Assembly: GCF_004331265.1 (NCBI RefSeq)
Contig: NZ_SJOO01000001.1
Span: 744,001-808,000 of the forward strand
Origin: Enterobacter wuhouensis
GTDB lineage: Bacteria; Pseudomonadota; Gammaproteobacteria; Enterobacterales; Enterobacteriaceae
Reading direction: 5' to 3'
Length of the DNA stretch: 64,000 bases
Below are positions 43,254 through 52,895 of the stretch, piece by piece. Every line of letters begins with the position of its first letter. The first letter of the stretch is position 1. The translations under genes were made by a program, and so were the position numbers. Under the pieces are notes generated by a model. It was given only the letters and a program-made list of their open reading frames with translations, searched no databases and was not told the DNA's origin.

Positions 43254-44162
43254 ATGGCGTGTGCAAGCGAGCAGGAAAAATATCAGCAGTGGCTGGCGCA
43301 AATTAACCAGGTCTGCGGGCGTTTTGACGCTCGCCCACTTGAGGGCGAATTTATTGGCGAACTGGAAACCAGCTATGCGCGCAGCCTGAAGCTCAGCACC
43401 GTGACCGCCGCGGGCGTTAACCTCTTCCGCACGCGTCAGGAGATAAAAACCAGCAACGACGCGTGGTTCTACACCGTGTTTCAGCTCGACGGCGGCGCGG
43501 AGATTGAACAGGACGGCCGTCGCTCTATCCTCAAATCCGGGGACATTACGCTCATTGACGCCTCGCGCCCCTGCTCCATCTACTGGCAGGAAAAGTCCCG
43601 CCAGATTTCATTGCTTGTGCCGCGCCAGATTATTGAACAGCAGTGTCGTTTTCAGGAGGTAAGCTGCGCGCTCACGCTCTCCCGCACCCTGCCTACCGTT
43701 CAGCTGAGCCACCGCCTGCTGCAGGAGAGCATGGGCAATGCCGACCTGAGCGATCGGGAAAGTGAAGCGGCGCTGGAGGCGATGGTCTGCCTGCTGCGTC
43801 CGGCGTTTCAGCAGCGGGAAGCGGCCCCGCCGCGTAAGGAACGCCAGTTTCAGAACGTGCTGTCACTGATTGACGATCATATTCAGGCGGAAACCCTGCG
43901 CCCGGAGTGGATTGCCGCAGAGAGCGGGATGTCGGTGCGCAGCCTGTACCGCATGTTTGCCGATAAGGGCCTGGTGGTGGCGCAGTATATTAAAAACCGC
44001 CGACTCGACCTCTGCGCGCAGGTGCTGCGTTCAGCCGGAGACGATGAAAAGCTGGCGGGGATTGGCTACAGCTGGGGATTTGCCGACCATAGCCATTTTT
44101 CTACGGCGTTTAAGCAGCGGTTTGGCGTTTCGCCCGGAGAGTACCGCAAGCGTTGCCGCTAG
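43254..44162 (+). CDS. feaR: AraC-family activator FeaR
   Basis: A 302-residue AraC/XylS-type activator of tynA and feaB that responds to the aldehyde products of aromatic amines. The C-terminal pair of helix-turn-helix motifs is clear (EWIAAESGMSVRSLYRMFAD and IGYSWGFADHSHFSTAFKQR), ending SPGEYRKRCR. The N-terminal sensing domain contains CSIYWQEKSRQISLLVPR, as in E. coli FeaR. Its stop codon abuts the convergent ydbL stop with no base between. Confidence 0.95.
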   Translation: MACASEQEKYQQWLAQINQVCGRFDARPLEGEFIGELETSYARSLKLSTVTAAGVNLFRTRQEIKTSNDAWFYTVFQLDGGAEIEQDGRRSILKSGDITLIDASRPCSIYWQEKSRQISLLVPRQIIEQQCRFQEVSCALTLSRTLPTVQLSHRLLQESMGNADLSDRESEAALEAMVCLLRPAFQQREAAPPRKERQFQNVLSLIDDHIQAETLRPEWIAAESGMSVRSLYRMFADKGLVVAQYIKNRRLDLCAQVLRSAGDDEKLAGIGYSWGFADHSHFSTAFKQRFGVSPGEYRKRCR

Positions 44163-44480
44163 CTATTTTTTCAGCCATTTTCCGTTAATTCCCTTCACGT
44201 ATTCACCCGGCTGCGCGCGCGCGACCAGCTTTTGCCCTGCCATCTTCGCCACTTCATCCACCGGCAGGTTATTGCTGTCGGCAAGCTTCTGATAGCTTTC
44301 CGTCCGCGCGGCATTAATGCGGTTCACCAGCGCCAGCGTTTCGGCATCCTGTTTGACAGGCGCGATATAGCCGCTCAGGGTTTCCCCCACGCGCCCCTGC
44401 GCCCGGGCGTCATTTAAGGTGAGCGTTGCCGCCTGCACGTTCATGCCCAGCGCCAGTAAAATAAGAGCTAATCGTTTCAT
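44163..44480 (-). CDS. ydbL: YdbL, DUF1318 periplasmic protein
   Basis: A 105-residue exported protein (signal peptide MKRLALILLALGMNVQA) of the DUF1318 family. The mature part has RAQGRVGETLSGYIAP and ends VKGINGKWLKK. In E. coli YdbL modulates the YdbH-YnbE intermembrane lipid-transport bridge. Third gene of ydbH-ynbE-ydbL, 7 nt after ynbE. Confidence 0.95.
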   Translation of the reverse strand: MKRLALILLALGMNVQAATLTLNDARAQGRVGETLSGYIAPVKQDAETLALVNRINAARTESYQKLADSNNLPVDEVAKMAGQKLVARAQPGEYVKGINGKWLKK

Positions 44481-44487
44481 GGCGTCC

Positions 44488-44679
44488 TCAGAACAGATCG
44501 CTGCGCGATTTCAGCAGGGATTCAACGTCTTTATCGACCTTGATGTGGATCTCGTGCTCAATTTTTACGTTCATGTTGATGGTGATCGGCTCCTTTGGCG
44601 CGGCCACCTCAATGCGTGGCGTACAGCCGCTCAGCAGCGCGACAGCGGCGACGGTGAGTACACCTGCCCTCATTTTCAT
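44488..44679 (-). CDS. ynbE: YnbE outer-membrane lipoprotein
   Basis: A 63-residue lipoprotein with lipobox LLSGC. The conserved core PKEPITINMNVKIEHEI is identical in plan to E. coli YnbE, which multimerises and binds the C-terminus of YdbH to complete a bridge across the periplasm for phospholipid movement. The start overlaps the ydbH stop by 4 nt. Confidence 0.95.
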   Translation of the reverse strand: MKMRAGVLTVAAVALLSGCTPRIEVAAPKEPITINMNVKIEHEIHIKVDKDVESLLKSRSDLF

Positions 44680-47315
44680 CGTTGATCCTCACTTTCCTTG
44701 CCGGTAGCACTGCGGGCACTGGGTATTGCCGCATGTTGCTCAAACCATGTTTGCAGGTTGTCTCCAAAGCGCAGGCTGCGCCAGAGGGTAAATATGTTCT
44801 CTTCGTGGGTGTAGTTGAGGTTCACCGAACCACTTTTGCCATCAACCCGGCTGGTTCCCTTGATGGTGGCCTGCATGGTGAGTTCACCCAGGTTATCGAC
44901 ATTGAGTTTTGTCCACGAACGGGAAATTTCCATATAGCGAAGCCAGTTAATCGCAGCCCCCGCCACCATATTATCGCTCACGATGGCATCCGCCGTGTCT
45001 TTGTCGATACGAAGCGTCATCGGCCCCGGATTGGTCAGCCAGCCATCTTTGATGATCCATTTTTCGTTATCCAGCCAAAACGGCAGCGCCCCGCTTACGG
45101 GCCCTGACATTGTAAACTGCTTGGGATTGACGGCGCCGATCAGCTCGCTGGAAGAGATATTGTCTACCCGCAGCAGCGCCGGATCGTGCTGCGGCATCCT
45201 GAGTTGCTGCATGGTAATTTTCCCGCCGAGGGTTTCAACCTTCACGTTGGTGAGCAGCAGCGGGTTCTCTTCCGTCCACGGATAGTCGCCCTGCAGATCG
45301 GCGGTGATGTTGCGCGCGGTCACCAGGTTTTCAACTTCACCAATGCGCAGCGTTACCGGCCCACGCGTGCCGAGCGACCAGGTTCCTTCGCTAAAGCGGA
45401 ACGGCAGGACAAAATCGACGCCGTTAATTTTATTGTCGGGCATCCACGCGCTGCCCGACGTCAGCACGCCGTGGCCGCCTGCCTCAAAGCCCTGATCGGC
45501 TGCCGCCGAGAACGCCACCTGCGCGTAAAGTTCACCTTCACGCAGGGTCAATTTCCAGTCTGGCGGGATGAGCGGCTGGAATACGGTAAGAGACTGCTTC
45601 GGCCACCAGGCTTGCCCCCGCAGGCGTTCGCCATCCCAGCGCCCGTTTACCCGTACCGGGCCAATCTTGTCGGCGTGCAGGTCGCCTTTGAACTGGAAGA
45701 GGGTCGGTTCGGTGCCGTCCACGCTAAACGTGAGCACCGACGGCGGCAGTACGCTTCCCCCCGAAAACGACGTTTGTCCGGCATTCAGCGAGAGCGCACC
45801 GCTGAATTTTGGGTTGGCCGGATCGCGATACCAGCGTACCGGGCTATCCAACACCAGGCGCGGTTTGCTCACCTCCATGGTGCCGTACTGGAGCCTGTCG
45901 AAGCCGGTGGAAAGATCGGTGAGTTCGATAAGCCTGTCGCGCCACTCGCCTTTACCCGCCACATCCCAGCGGGCATGCATGGGCGTAAAGCCGCCTTTTC
46001 CCCAGTAGCGCCACTGCCACAGGCCGTTATCGGGCAGAAAGTCATTGGCCTGTCCGTCAAGGTGCAGTTCAAAATCGCCCATCTCATTTTCATGCGCACG
46101 CAGAATAGCCTGCAGGCGACCGTCTACACCTTTCTGGGTGAGCTTAACCCCTGCCAGCGGCCAGCGGATTTCATCGATATCGAGAGCGTTAATAATGCGC
46201 CCACGAGAACGCAAAAGCGCACCCGGTTCGAACGTAAGCTGCGGATCGCTGACGCTGCCGGTCAGCTTTGCCGGAAGTTTAGCGTAAAGAATAAGATCGT
46301 TTTGCTTGGCCTCGCCGCTCAGGTGAAGCGGCATGTTGTTGTTTTCCATGCTGAGCTTGCCGGGCCCTATATTGAGCACGGCATTGCCTTTACCGGCATC
46401 GCCTTGCGTCAGCACGTTGAGACGCCCGGTAAAAATGGCGTTCTCAAGCCCCTGCTGCCAGCTGTCCACCCTCAGGCCAACGCGCCCGCTCAGCGGCATG
46501 CCGGACAGATCCCAGTGCCAGCGGCCATCGCTGATGTTCAGCTGTTCCGCCGTGATCTGCCACGGCAGGTCGAGCAATGGTTCAGGATTATTGCGCGCCA
46601 TGACCACCAGCTGCCCCTGATTTTCCTCCCAGTCGAGATCGGCATCGACCAGAGACGTTAACTGTGGCACGTTAAACGTCGCGACGGCGTGGCCTTTAAC
46701 GGGCACGCCGTCCGGAACCAGCGGCAGGGTGAATTCCCCCACCAGCTTCACAGGCTCCGGCTGGTGGGGAAGCAGTACGTCAAACTGGCTGACGGTGAGG
46801 GTCTGACCACGCAGCCGACCGTTGATGCTCACCTGCTCGCCGTTATAGGTGAGTTCCTGAGTCTCCGGCGTGAGTGAAGCATGGAGTTCCCCCTGCCACT
46901 GTTGCCAGGGTGAGAGCGTAAGGGAGTGAACGGCGATCCAGGTTTTGGGCAAAACCGCCTGCCACTGCGCCAGCGTTTTGGGTGCGACCGTCGAAGGCGC
47001 TGACTGAGGGATTTTGCTGAAGCACACGGCGTTCAGCTCCAGCGCGTCGATTTCCAGCTTCCAGCGGCTGGGATGGGACAGCGTGGCGTTTTTTACGCTG
47101 GCAATCTCGCAATCCTCAACCAGATAGCGCAGATCGGGAATAACGATAGCGTGGCGGGTCAGTCGGGGGCTTTTTTCGAAGGCGATGCGGGTTCCGACGG
47201 GTAGCCAGATCCCTGCTAAGGTTGGCACCCATTGGGCGAGCGTCATCAGCAGCGTAAGCGGCAAAACAATTAACAGCAGTAATAGCGCAATTACGGCTTT
47301 GTATTTACCCTTCAT
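44676..47315 (-). CDS. ydbH: AsmA-like intermembrane lipid-transport protein YdbH
   Basis: An 879-residue protein, the same length as in E. coli, with one N-terminal membrane anchor (AVIALLLLLIVLPLTLLMTL) and a long beta-rich periplasmic body typical of AsmA/TamB/YhdP bridge proteins. With YnbE it contributes to phospholipid transport to the outer membrane, redundantly with TamB and YhdP. The C-terminal region (VNLNYTHEENIFTLWRSLRF) is the YnbE-contacting part. Divergent from ldhA. Large frames on the opposite strand are shadows. Confidence 0.96.
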   Translation of the reverse strand: MKGKYKAVIALLLLLIVLPLTLLMTLAQWVPTLAGIWLPVGTRIAFEKSPRLTRHAIVIPDLRYLVEDCEIASVKNATLSHPSRWKLEIDALELNAVCFSKIPQSAPSTVAPKTLAQWQAVLPKTWIAVHSLTLSPWQQWQGELHASLTPETQELTYNGEQVSINGRLRGQTLTVSQFDVLLPHQPEPVKLVGEFTLPLVPDGVPVKGHAVATFNVPQLTSLVDADLDWEENQGQLVVMARNNPEPLLDLPWQITAEQLNISDGRWHWDLSGMPLSGRVGLRVDSWQQGLENAIFTGRLNVLTQGDAGKGNAVLNIGPGKLSMENNNMPLHLSGEAKQNDLILYAKLPAKLTGSVSDPQLTFEPGALLRSRGRIINALDIDEIRWPLAGVKLTQKGVDGRLQAILRAHENEMGDFELHLDGQANDFLPDNGLWQWRYWGKGGFTPMHARWDVAGKGEWRDRLIELTDLSTGFDRLQYGTMEVSKPRLVLDSPVRWYRDPANPKFSGALSLNAGQTSFSGGSVLPPSVLTFSVDGTEPTLFQFKGDLHADKIGPVRVNGRWDGERLRGQAWWPKQSLTVFQPLIPPDWKLTLREGELYAQVAFSAAADQGFEAGGHGVLTSGSAWMPDNKINGVDFVLPFRFSEGTWSLGTRGPVTLRIGEVENLVTARNITADLQGDYPWTEENPLLLTNVKVETLGGKITMQQLRMPQHDPALLRVDNISSSELIGAVNPKQFTMSGPVSGALPFWLDNEKWIIKDGWLTNPGPMTLRIDKDTADAIVSDNMVAGAAINWLRYMEISRSWTKLNVDNLGELTMQATIKGTSRVDGKSGSVNLNYTHEENIFTLWRSLRFGDNLQTWFEQHAAIPSARSATGKESEDQR

Positions 47316-47442
47316 GGGCAGTTAATATCCTGATTTAGCGAAAGAATTAAGCCGACAGTGCCGATCATTGTCGCATGTTTAGCCAGTCAGTTGAAGCGTA
47401 TGCCATTTTTAAGGATAGATGCTCTATCATTATTCATAGAAC

Positions 47443-47458
47443 TTATTGAATTCAATAA
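47443..47458. promoter_or_regulatory. Perfect 16-bp palindrome in the ldhA upstream region
   Basis: TTATTGAATTCAATAA is a perfect palindrome 68 bp before the ldhA start, in an AT-rich divergent region shared with ydbH. It may be an operator for ldhA or ydbH; no regulator is assigned. The remainder of 47316-47525 is AT-rich promoter DNA. Confidence 0.5.
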
Positions 47459-47525
47459 TATTTTATAAATTGTAAGATTATTTTAATCATGCTAACGTGA
47501 ATGCAAAATCACTGGAGAAAGTCTT

Positions 47526-48515
47526 ATGAAACTCGCCGTTTATAGCACAAAGCAGTACGACAAAAAGTATCTGCAACATGTTAACGAGACTTATGGATTC
47601 GAACTTGAATTTTTCGACTTTCTGCTGACCGAGAAAACCGCCAAAACCGCGCACGGGTGCGAAGCCGTCTGCATCTTCGTCAACGATGACGGCAGTCGCC
47701 CGGTGCTCGAAGAGTTAAAAAAGCAGGGCGTGAAGTACATTGCTCTGCGCTGCGCGGGCTTTAACAACGTGGATCTTGATGCGGCAAAAGAGCTGGATCT
47801 GAAGGTGGTTCGCGTTCCAGCCTACTCCCCGGAAGCGGTAGCGGAACACGCTATCGGCATGATGATGTCCCTGAACCGTCGTATTCACCGCGCCTATCAG
47901 CGCACCCGCGACGCCAACTTCTCTCTGGAAGGCCTGACCGGCTTTACCATGTACGGCAAAACCGCAGGCGTGATCGGCACCGGTAAAATCGGCGTGGCTG
48001 CCCTGCGCATCCTCAAGGGCTTTGGCATGCGCCTGCTGGCGTTTGACCCTTACCCAAGCGCTGCCGCGCTGGAGCTGGGCGTAGAGTATGTCGATCTGAC
48101 CACGCTGTTCTCGCAGTCAGACGTGATCTCCCTGCACTGCCCGCTGACGCCGGAAAACTATCACCTGCTCAACCAGTCGGCATTTGACCAGATGAAGGAC
48201 GGCGTGATGATCGTCAACACCAGCCGCGGCGGGTTGATTGACTCCCAGGCGGCGATCGAAGCGTTGAAAACGCAAAAGATTGGCGCGCTGGGGATGGACG
48301 TGTATGAGAACGAGCGCGATTTGTTCTTTGAAGACAAGTCCAACGACGTGATTCAGGATGACGTCTTCCGCCGCCTGTCCGCCTGCCACAACGTGCTGTT
48401 CACCGGCCATCAGGCGTTCCTCACCGCCGAAGCGCTAATCAGCATTTCGGAAACCACGCTGGGGAATTTGCAGCAGCTGGAAAAGGGTGAAGATTGTCCT
48501 AACGCGATCGCGTAA
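47526..48515 (+). CDS. ldhA: Fermentative D-lactate dehydrogenase
   Basis: A 329-residue NADH-dependent enzyme reducing pyruvate to D-lactate during fermentation. D-2-hydroxyacid dehydrogenase motifs are present: GKTAGVIGTGKIGVAALRIL (Rossmann), the RCAGFNNVD substrate Arg, and the catalytic Glu/His in the C-terminal half (DVYENERDLF, TGHQAFLT). It is collinear with E. coli LdhA. RBS CACTGGAGAAAGTCTT precedes the ATG. Confidence 0.98.
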   Translation: MKLAVYSTKQYDKKYLQHVNETYGFELEFFDFLLTEKTAKTAHGCEAVCIFVNDDGSRPVLEELKKQGVKYIALRCAGFNNVDLDAAKELDLKVVRVPAYSPEAVAEHAIGMMMSLNRRIHRAYQRTRDANFSLEGLTGFTMYGKTAGVIGTGKIGVAALRILKGFGMRLLAFDPYPSAAALELGVEYVDLTTLFSQSDVISLHCPLTPENYHLLNQSAFDQMKDGVMIVNTSRGGLIDSQAAIEALKTQKIGALGMDVYENERDLFFEDKSNDVIQDDVFRRLSACHNVLFTGHQAFLTAEALISISETTLGNLQQLEKGEDCPNAIA

Positions 48516-48524
48516 GCATAAGGT

Positions 48525-48548
48525 GCCGGGCATTACGCCCGGCCTTTT
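48525..48548 (+). terminator. ldhA terminator overlapping the mscS-like gene end
   Basis: Stem GCCGGGC / GCCCGGC with loop ATTAC, then CTTTTT, 9 nt after the ldhA stop. The loop contains the stop codon of the convergent channel gene (TTA at 48533-48535 on the + strand). Confidence 0.88.
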
Positions 48549-49771
48549 TCACTTTCCTGAGACAATCGCCAGAAGTCGTGTCCTGCCGGATACTGGTATA
48601 AACGAAGCGAAAATTTCTCCACAACCGCCGTGATATATTCGAAAATGGCCGACTGCGTATTTTCATAATCCATCCACATTGTGGACGTGGTAAAACAGTA
48701 TATTTCCAGCGGGATCCCGGATGCCGACGGCTTTAACGTTCTCACCACGATATACATATCCTTGATAATATCGGGTCGTTCAGCAAGGTAAGCCATCATA
48801 TAATGGCGAAACAGCGTTAAGTTAGTCAGCCCATTATCCACAAACCAATTGTCGGCAACGCCCAGCGGATCGCGGCCATCGAGCAGCTTCGCCAGCGGTT
48901 CACTCACCCCGCGTATTCCCAGCATGGGTGCCAGTATCTCCTGATTGAGAAACACCACCGAATGCTGATCGATAGTGGTGCTGCGCATTATCCTGCGCGC
49001 CCCCGAGGAAAACATCGCCTGCCAGTTAGTGTAGGTTTCTGTTAAGAAATTCTTTGTCGGAATACGTGAAATCGTATTATCCCAGTTGCGAATGGTGATG
49101 GTGTGCAGCGCAATATCCGTCACTTCTCCGCTGAGGTTTTTATCCGGCATTTCAATCCAGTCGCCGAGCTGAAGCACGTCGTTTGACGAAAGCTGAACGT
49201 TGGCGACAAGGGAAAGCAGCGTATGCTGAAAGACCAGCATAAGCACCGCAGCAACCGCACCGAGGCTTGAAATAATAATGGCCGGTGATTTATTCGACAT
49301 CACCGCGATAATCATGATGGCTGCAATGATATGGACTAAAATTTTCCCTATCTGGATGTAGCCTTTTATAGAGTGGTTTTTCCGCTTGGTTTTTCGCAGA
49401 TAGGAGCTGTTAACAATATCCAGCATTTCGTTGAAAAATACCGAGAGGAAAACAAAAAATAGAATCCCGCAAATGGTGTTTATCGCCGTAACCAGCGATG
49501 CCGGCATATTCGGCATAAACTGTAATACGTAATAAACGATGATAACCGGAACAAAATTAGAGAGCTTTTCAGCGATTCGACGATCCTTTTCTAATGGAAC
49601 GTCCTGCTTATGGCTGGAAAAGAACACTCTTCTGACAACTTTAATTAACAGGAATTTGCACATAAGATGTGCAAAAAAACCGGAGATAATTAACAGTATG
49701 ATGTTAAAACCTATTGCAAGTGCAGGATTGCTCTCAATAAACGTTAATAAATAGTCCAGGTACGCCATCAT
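48533..49771 (-). CDS. YbdG-like mechanosensitive (MscS-family) channel
   Basis: A 412-residue inner-membrane protein with five or so N-terminal helices. The MscS pore-lining region and the beta domain follow (SSLGAVAAVLMLVFQHTLLS; NDVLQLGDWIEMPDKNLSGEVTDI; TITIRNWDNTISRIPTKNF). The layout matches E. coli YbdG, the low-conductance MscM-type channel, though identity is modest. Base composition is more AT-rich than its neighbours. Two adjacent ATG codons (49771, 49768) follow AGGTGAGGG; either may be used. Its stop lies in the loop of the ldhA terminator. Confidence 0.87.
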   Translation of the reverse strand: MMAYLDYLLTFIESNPALAIGFNIILLIISGFFAHLMCKFLLIKVVRRVFFSSHKQDVPLEKDRRIAEKLSNFVPVIIVYYVLQFMPNMPASLVTAINTICGILFFVFLSVFFNEMLDIVNSSYLRKTKRKNHSIKGYIQIGKILVHIIAAIMIIAVMSNKSPAIIISSLGAVAAVLMLVFQHTLLSLVANVQLSSNDVLQLGDWIEMPDKNLSGEVTDIALHTITIRNWDNTISRIPTKNFLTETYTNWQAMFSSGARRIMRSTTIDQHSVVFLNQEILAPMLGIRGVSEPLAKLLDGRDPLGVADNWFVDNGLTNLTLFRHYMMAYLAERPDIIKDMYIVVRTLKPSASGIPLEIYCFTTSTMWMDYENTQSAIFEYITAVVEKFSLRLYQYPAGHDFWRLSQESEKGRA

Positions 49772-49839
49772 CCCTCACCTGCTTTGCTCGCTACGTTATC
49801 TCTGTTTTAACCTAAGGCCGTGACCTTATTTCCCTCAAA

Positions 49840-49858
49840 GCCGGGCATGACGCCCGAC
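49840..49858. repeat. Hairpin after dcp
   Basis: GCCGGGC / GCCCGAC arms with a 5-nt loop, 24 bp downstream of the dcp stop (leftward). No T-run follows, so termination strength is uncertain. Confidence 0.45.
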
Positions 49859-49881
49859 TCAGGTAGCAGACCACATTCCCC

Positions 49882-51915
49882 TTACGCACTCAACCCGCGA
49901 TTCACCAGCATGGGTTCAATACGGGGATCGTGTCCGCGCCAGTCGCGGTACAGCGCTTCCAGATCGCTGCTGTTCCCGCGCGACAATATCGCCTCGCGGA
50001 ATTTTTGCCCGTTCTCCCGCGTTAAGCCGCCCTGCTCGACGAACCACTGATAGCCATCGTCGGCCAGCATTTGCGTCCACAGATACGCGTAGTAGCCCGC
50101 CGCGTAGCCGCCGCCAAAAATATGGGCGAAATAGCTGCTGCGATAGCGCGGCGGAACCGCCGGCAGATCCAGCCCCTCTTTGTTGAGCGCTTCAGCTTCA
50201 AATGCCTCTACGCCGTCGACGGCACCGTCAATGCTGTGCCAGTTCATGTCCAGCAGCGCTGCGCTCAGCAGCTCCGTCATGTCGTAACCTTTGTTGAACT
50301 GGGTCGCGTTAAGCATTTTATCGCGCAGCCCCTCCGGCATCGGTTCACCCGTTTCGTAGTGGCGGGCATAGTGCGCAAAGACCTGGGGATGGCTGGCCCA
50401 GTGCTCGTTGATTTGTGACGGGAATTCCACGAAGTCGCGCGGCGTATTGGTGCCTGAAAGCGTGGCGTAGCGCTGGCTGGCGAACAGGCCGTGCAGGGTA
50501 TGGCCGAACTCGTGGAACAGGGTGATGACATCATCCCAGGAGATCAGCGCGGTCTGCCCGCTCGCCGGTTTTGGATAGTTACACACGTTGTAGATCACCG
50601 GCCGCGCGGCAAATTCGAAAGATTGCTCAACGAAGTTCCCCATCCACGCCCCGCCGCCCTTCGAATCGCGGGCGAAGAAATCACCGTAGAACAGCGCCAT
50701 GCCTTCGCCCGTGTGGTCAAAAATCTCCCATACGCGAACGTCAGGGTGATAAACCGGAATATCAAACCGCTCCACGAAGCCGATGCCAAACAGCTGGCTG
50801 GCGGCCCAGAACACGCCGTCGAGCAAGACGGTATTAAGCGCAAAATAGGGCTTAACCTGCGATTCATCGAGCGCGTATTTCGCCAGGCGCACGCGCTCGG
50901 CGTAAAATGCCCAGTCCCACGCCTGCGCGGTAAAACCGCCCTGTTCGTCATCAATCACCTTCTGGATATCCGCCAGCTCCACCGCTGCCCGGGCGCGCGC
51001 CGCTGGGACGATCCCGCGCATAAAGGCCAGCGCGGCGGCGGGCGTTTTGGCCATCTGATCGGCCGTACTCCAGCTCGCATAATCCGCAAAACCCAGCAGT
51101 TTTGCCTGACGCGCTCGCAGCGCGGTGAGTCGAAGGATCAGCTGTCGGGTGTCGTTTTCATCGCCCTTCTGGGTGCGTTCCCATCCGGCTTTGAACAGGT
51201 TTTCGCGGGTCTGACGGTTGGCCAGCGCCGAGAGCGCAGGCTGCTGGGTCGTATTCAGCAACGGGATCAGCCAGCGATCCTTCAGCCCCTTCTCGGCGGC
51301 AGCCTGCGCGGCGGTGGCAATCTCATCAGCGCTCAATCCCTCAAGCTGATGCATGTACTCAGCGACCAGCCCGCCCGCTTTATCCGCCGCAAGCAGGCGC
51401 TGGTTGAACTGACTGGTCAGGGAGGCTGACTCAGTATTCAGCGATTTCAGCTCCGCTTTCTCTGCGGAACTCAGACGCGCGCCGGCCAGCACAAAGTGCT
51501 GGTGCGTCTCTTCCACCAGCCGACGGGATTCGGCATCCAGCGTGGCGCGATCCTGCCAGACGCTTTCCACGCGCGAGAAAAGCGTATCGTTGAGCCAGAT
51601 ATCGTTCGCCAGCCCCGCCAGCTCGGTCGAAAACTGCTCGTCCAGCTCCTGAAGATAATCGTTGGTGTGCGCAGAGGTCATGGCGAAGAAAACGCTGCTG
51701 ACGCGCGATAGCATGGCACTGCTTTTTTCCAGCGCCAGAACGGTATTGTTGAAGTCCGGAGCGGCAGCTTGCGCGATGATGGCCTCGATGTCGGCGCGCT
51801 TCTGGCGCATCGCTTCATCAAATGCCGGGCGATAGTGGCTATCGTTAATCGCGTCAAAACGCGGCGCCTGATAGGGCAACTGGCTGATTTCAAAAAAAGG
51901 ATTATTGACCGACAT
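49882..51915 (-). CDS. dcp: Peptidyl-dipeptidase Dcp
   Basis: A 677-residue zinc metallopeptidase of family M3 that releases dipeptides from the C-terminus of peptides. The zinc motif HEFGH is in ITLFHEFGHTLHGLFA, with the third ligand Glu further on in the NEHWASHP region. The start at 51915 (MSVNNPFFEISQLPYQ) corresponds to the E. coli start. Divergent from ydfG, as in E. coli. Confidence 0.97.
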   Translation of the reverse strand: MSVNNPFFEISQLPYQAPRFDAINDSHYRPAFDEAMRQKRADIEAIIAQAAAPDFNNTVLALEKSSAMLSRVSSVFFAMTSAHTNDYLQELDEQFSTELAGLANDIWLNDTLFSRVESVWQDRATLDAESRRLVEETHQHFVLAGARLSSAEKAELKSLNTESASLTSQFNQRLLAADKAGGLVAEYMHQLEGLSADEIATAAQAAAEKGLKDRWLIPLLNTTQQPALSALANRQTRENLFKAGWERTQKGDENDTRQLILRLTALRARQAKLLGFADYASWSTADQMAKTPAAALAFMRGIVPAARARAAVELADIQKVIDDEQGGFTAQAWDWAFYAERVRLAKYALDESQVKPYFALNTVLLDGVFWAASQLFGIGFVERFDIPVYHPDVRVWEIFDHTGEGMALFYGDFFARDSKGGGAWMGNFVEQSFEFAARPVIYNVCNYPKPASGQTALISWDDVITLFHEFGHTLHGLFASQRYATLSGTNTPRDFVEFPSQINEHWASHPQVFAHYARHYETGEPMPEGLRDKMLNATQFNKGYDMTELLSAALLDMNWHSIDGAVDGVEAFEAEALNKEGLDLPAVPPRYRSSYFAHIFGGGYAAGYYAYLWTQMLADDGYQWFVEQGGLTRENGQKFREAILSRGNSSDLEALYRDWRGHDPRIEPMLVNRGLSA

Positions 51916-52058
51916 CGTTGACTCCTTAATACGGTATATCCCCCCAGAGTAGGCCAGCGGGCCAGAGCCTGCAATGCCGTTATACAAATGTTGCCTTAAC
52001 GGCGTGGCGGAGAGCGTGCTATGGTAGTACTACATAAAAAGCGTTGAGGAACAGTGAG

Positions 52059-52805
52059 ATGATTATTTTAGTTACCGGGGCGACAGCGGGTTTTGGTGAA
52101 AGCATCACGCGTCGCTTCGTCGCCAACGGCCATAAGGTGATTGCAACGGGCCGTCGTCAGGAGCGTCTGCAGGAGCTGAAGGACGATTTAGGCGACAGCA
52201 TCCTGACCGCGCAGCTGGACGTACGCAATCGCGCCGCCATCGAAGAGATGCTGGCGAACCTGCCCGCCGAATGGCGTGAGATCGACGTGCTGGTTAACAA
52301 CGCCGGCCTGGCGCTGGGCATGGAGCCAGCGCACAAAGCCAGCGTCGAAGACTGGGAAAACATGATCGACACCAACAATAAAGGGTTGGTGTATATGACC
52401 CGCGCGGTGCTGCCAGGCATGGTCGAGCGCAATCGCGGTCACGTCATTAACATCGGCTCTACCGCGGGCAGCTGGCCCTACGCGGGCGGTAACGTCTATG
52501 GCGCGACCAAAGCCTTCGTGCGCCAGTTCAGCCTGAACCTGCGCACCGACCTGCACGGTACCGCCGTTCGCGTCACCGATATCGAGCCGGGCCTGGTGGG
52601 CGGCACCGAGTTTTCCAACGTGCGCTTCAAGGGCGATGACGCGAAGGCGGATAAAACCTATGAAAACGCCAATGCGCTGACGCCGGAAGATATCACCGAA
52701 GCGGTCTGGTGGGTGGCGACGCTGCCAAAACACGTCAACATTAATACCGTTGAAATGATGCCGGTCAGCCAAAGCTTTGCCGGGCTGAACGTGCATCGCG
52801 GCTAA
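52059..52805 (+). CDS. ydfG: NADP-dependent 3-hydroxy acid dehydrogenase YdfG
   Basis: A 248-residue SDR acting on L-allo-threonine, serine and 3-hydroxypropionate/malonic semialdehyde. Motifs: TGATAGFGESI cofactor loop, NNAG in VLVNNAGLALG, catalytic Ser in NIGSTAGSW and YGATK. The start at 52059 (MIILVTGATAGFG) matches E. coli; the ATG 15 nt upstream is not used by homologues. A 6-bp GC hairpin follows the stop. Confidence 0.97.
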   Translation: MIILVTGATAGFGESITRRFVANGHKVIATGRRQERLQELKDDLGDSILTAQLDVRNRAAIEEMLANLPAEWREIDVLVNNAGLALGMEPAHKASVEDWENMIDTNNKGLVYMTRAVLPGMVERNRGHVINIGSTAGSWPYAGGNVYGATKAFVRQFSLNLRTDLHGTAVRVTDIEPGLVGGTEFSNVRFKGDDAKADKTYENANALTPEDITEAVWWVATLPKHVNINTVEMMPVSQSFAGLNVHRG

Positions 52806-52895
52806 TCTGCCCTTCCCGGCCTGCGGGCCGGGTATGTGATGCGGGGCAAAAGAATGGTAGTATGTTCAGGTTAACTCTCTGAGAAATCACAACCC

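Noticed and set aside
45186..46661. A 491-codon open frame on the + strand
   Set aside because: Antisense to ydbH; composition is typical of a reversed GC-rich gene.
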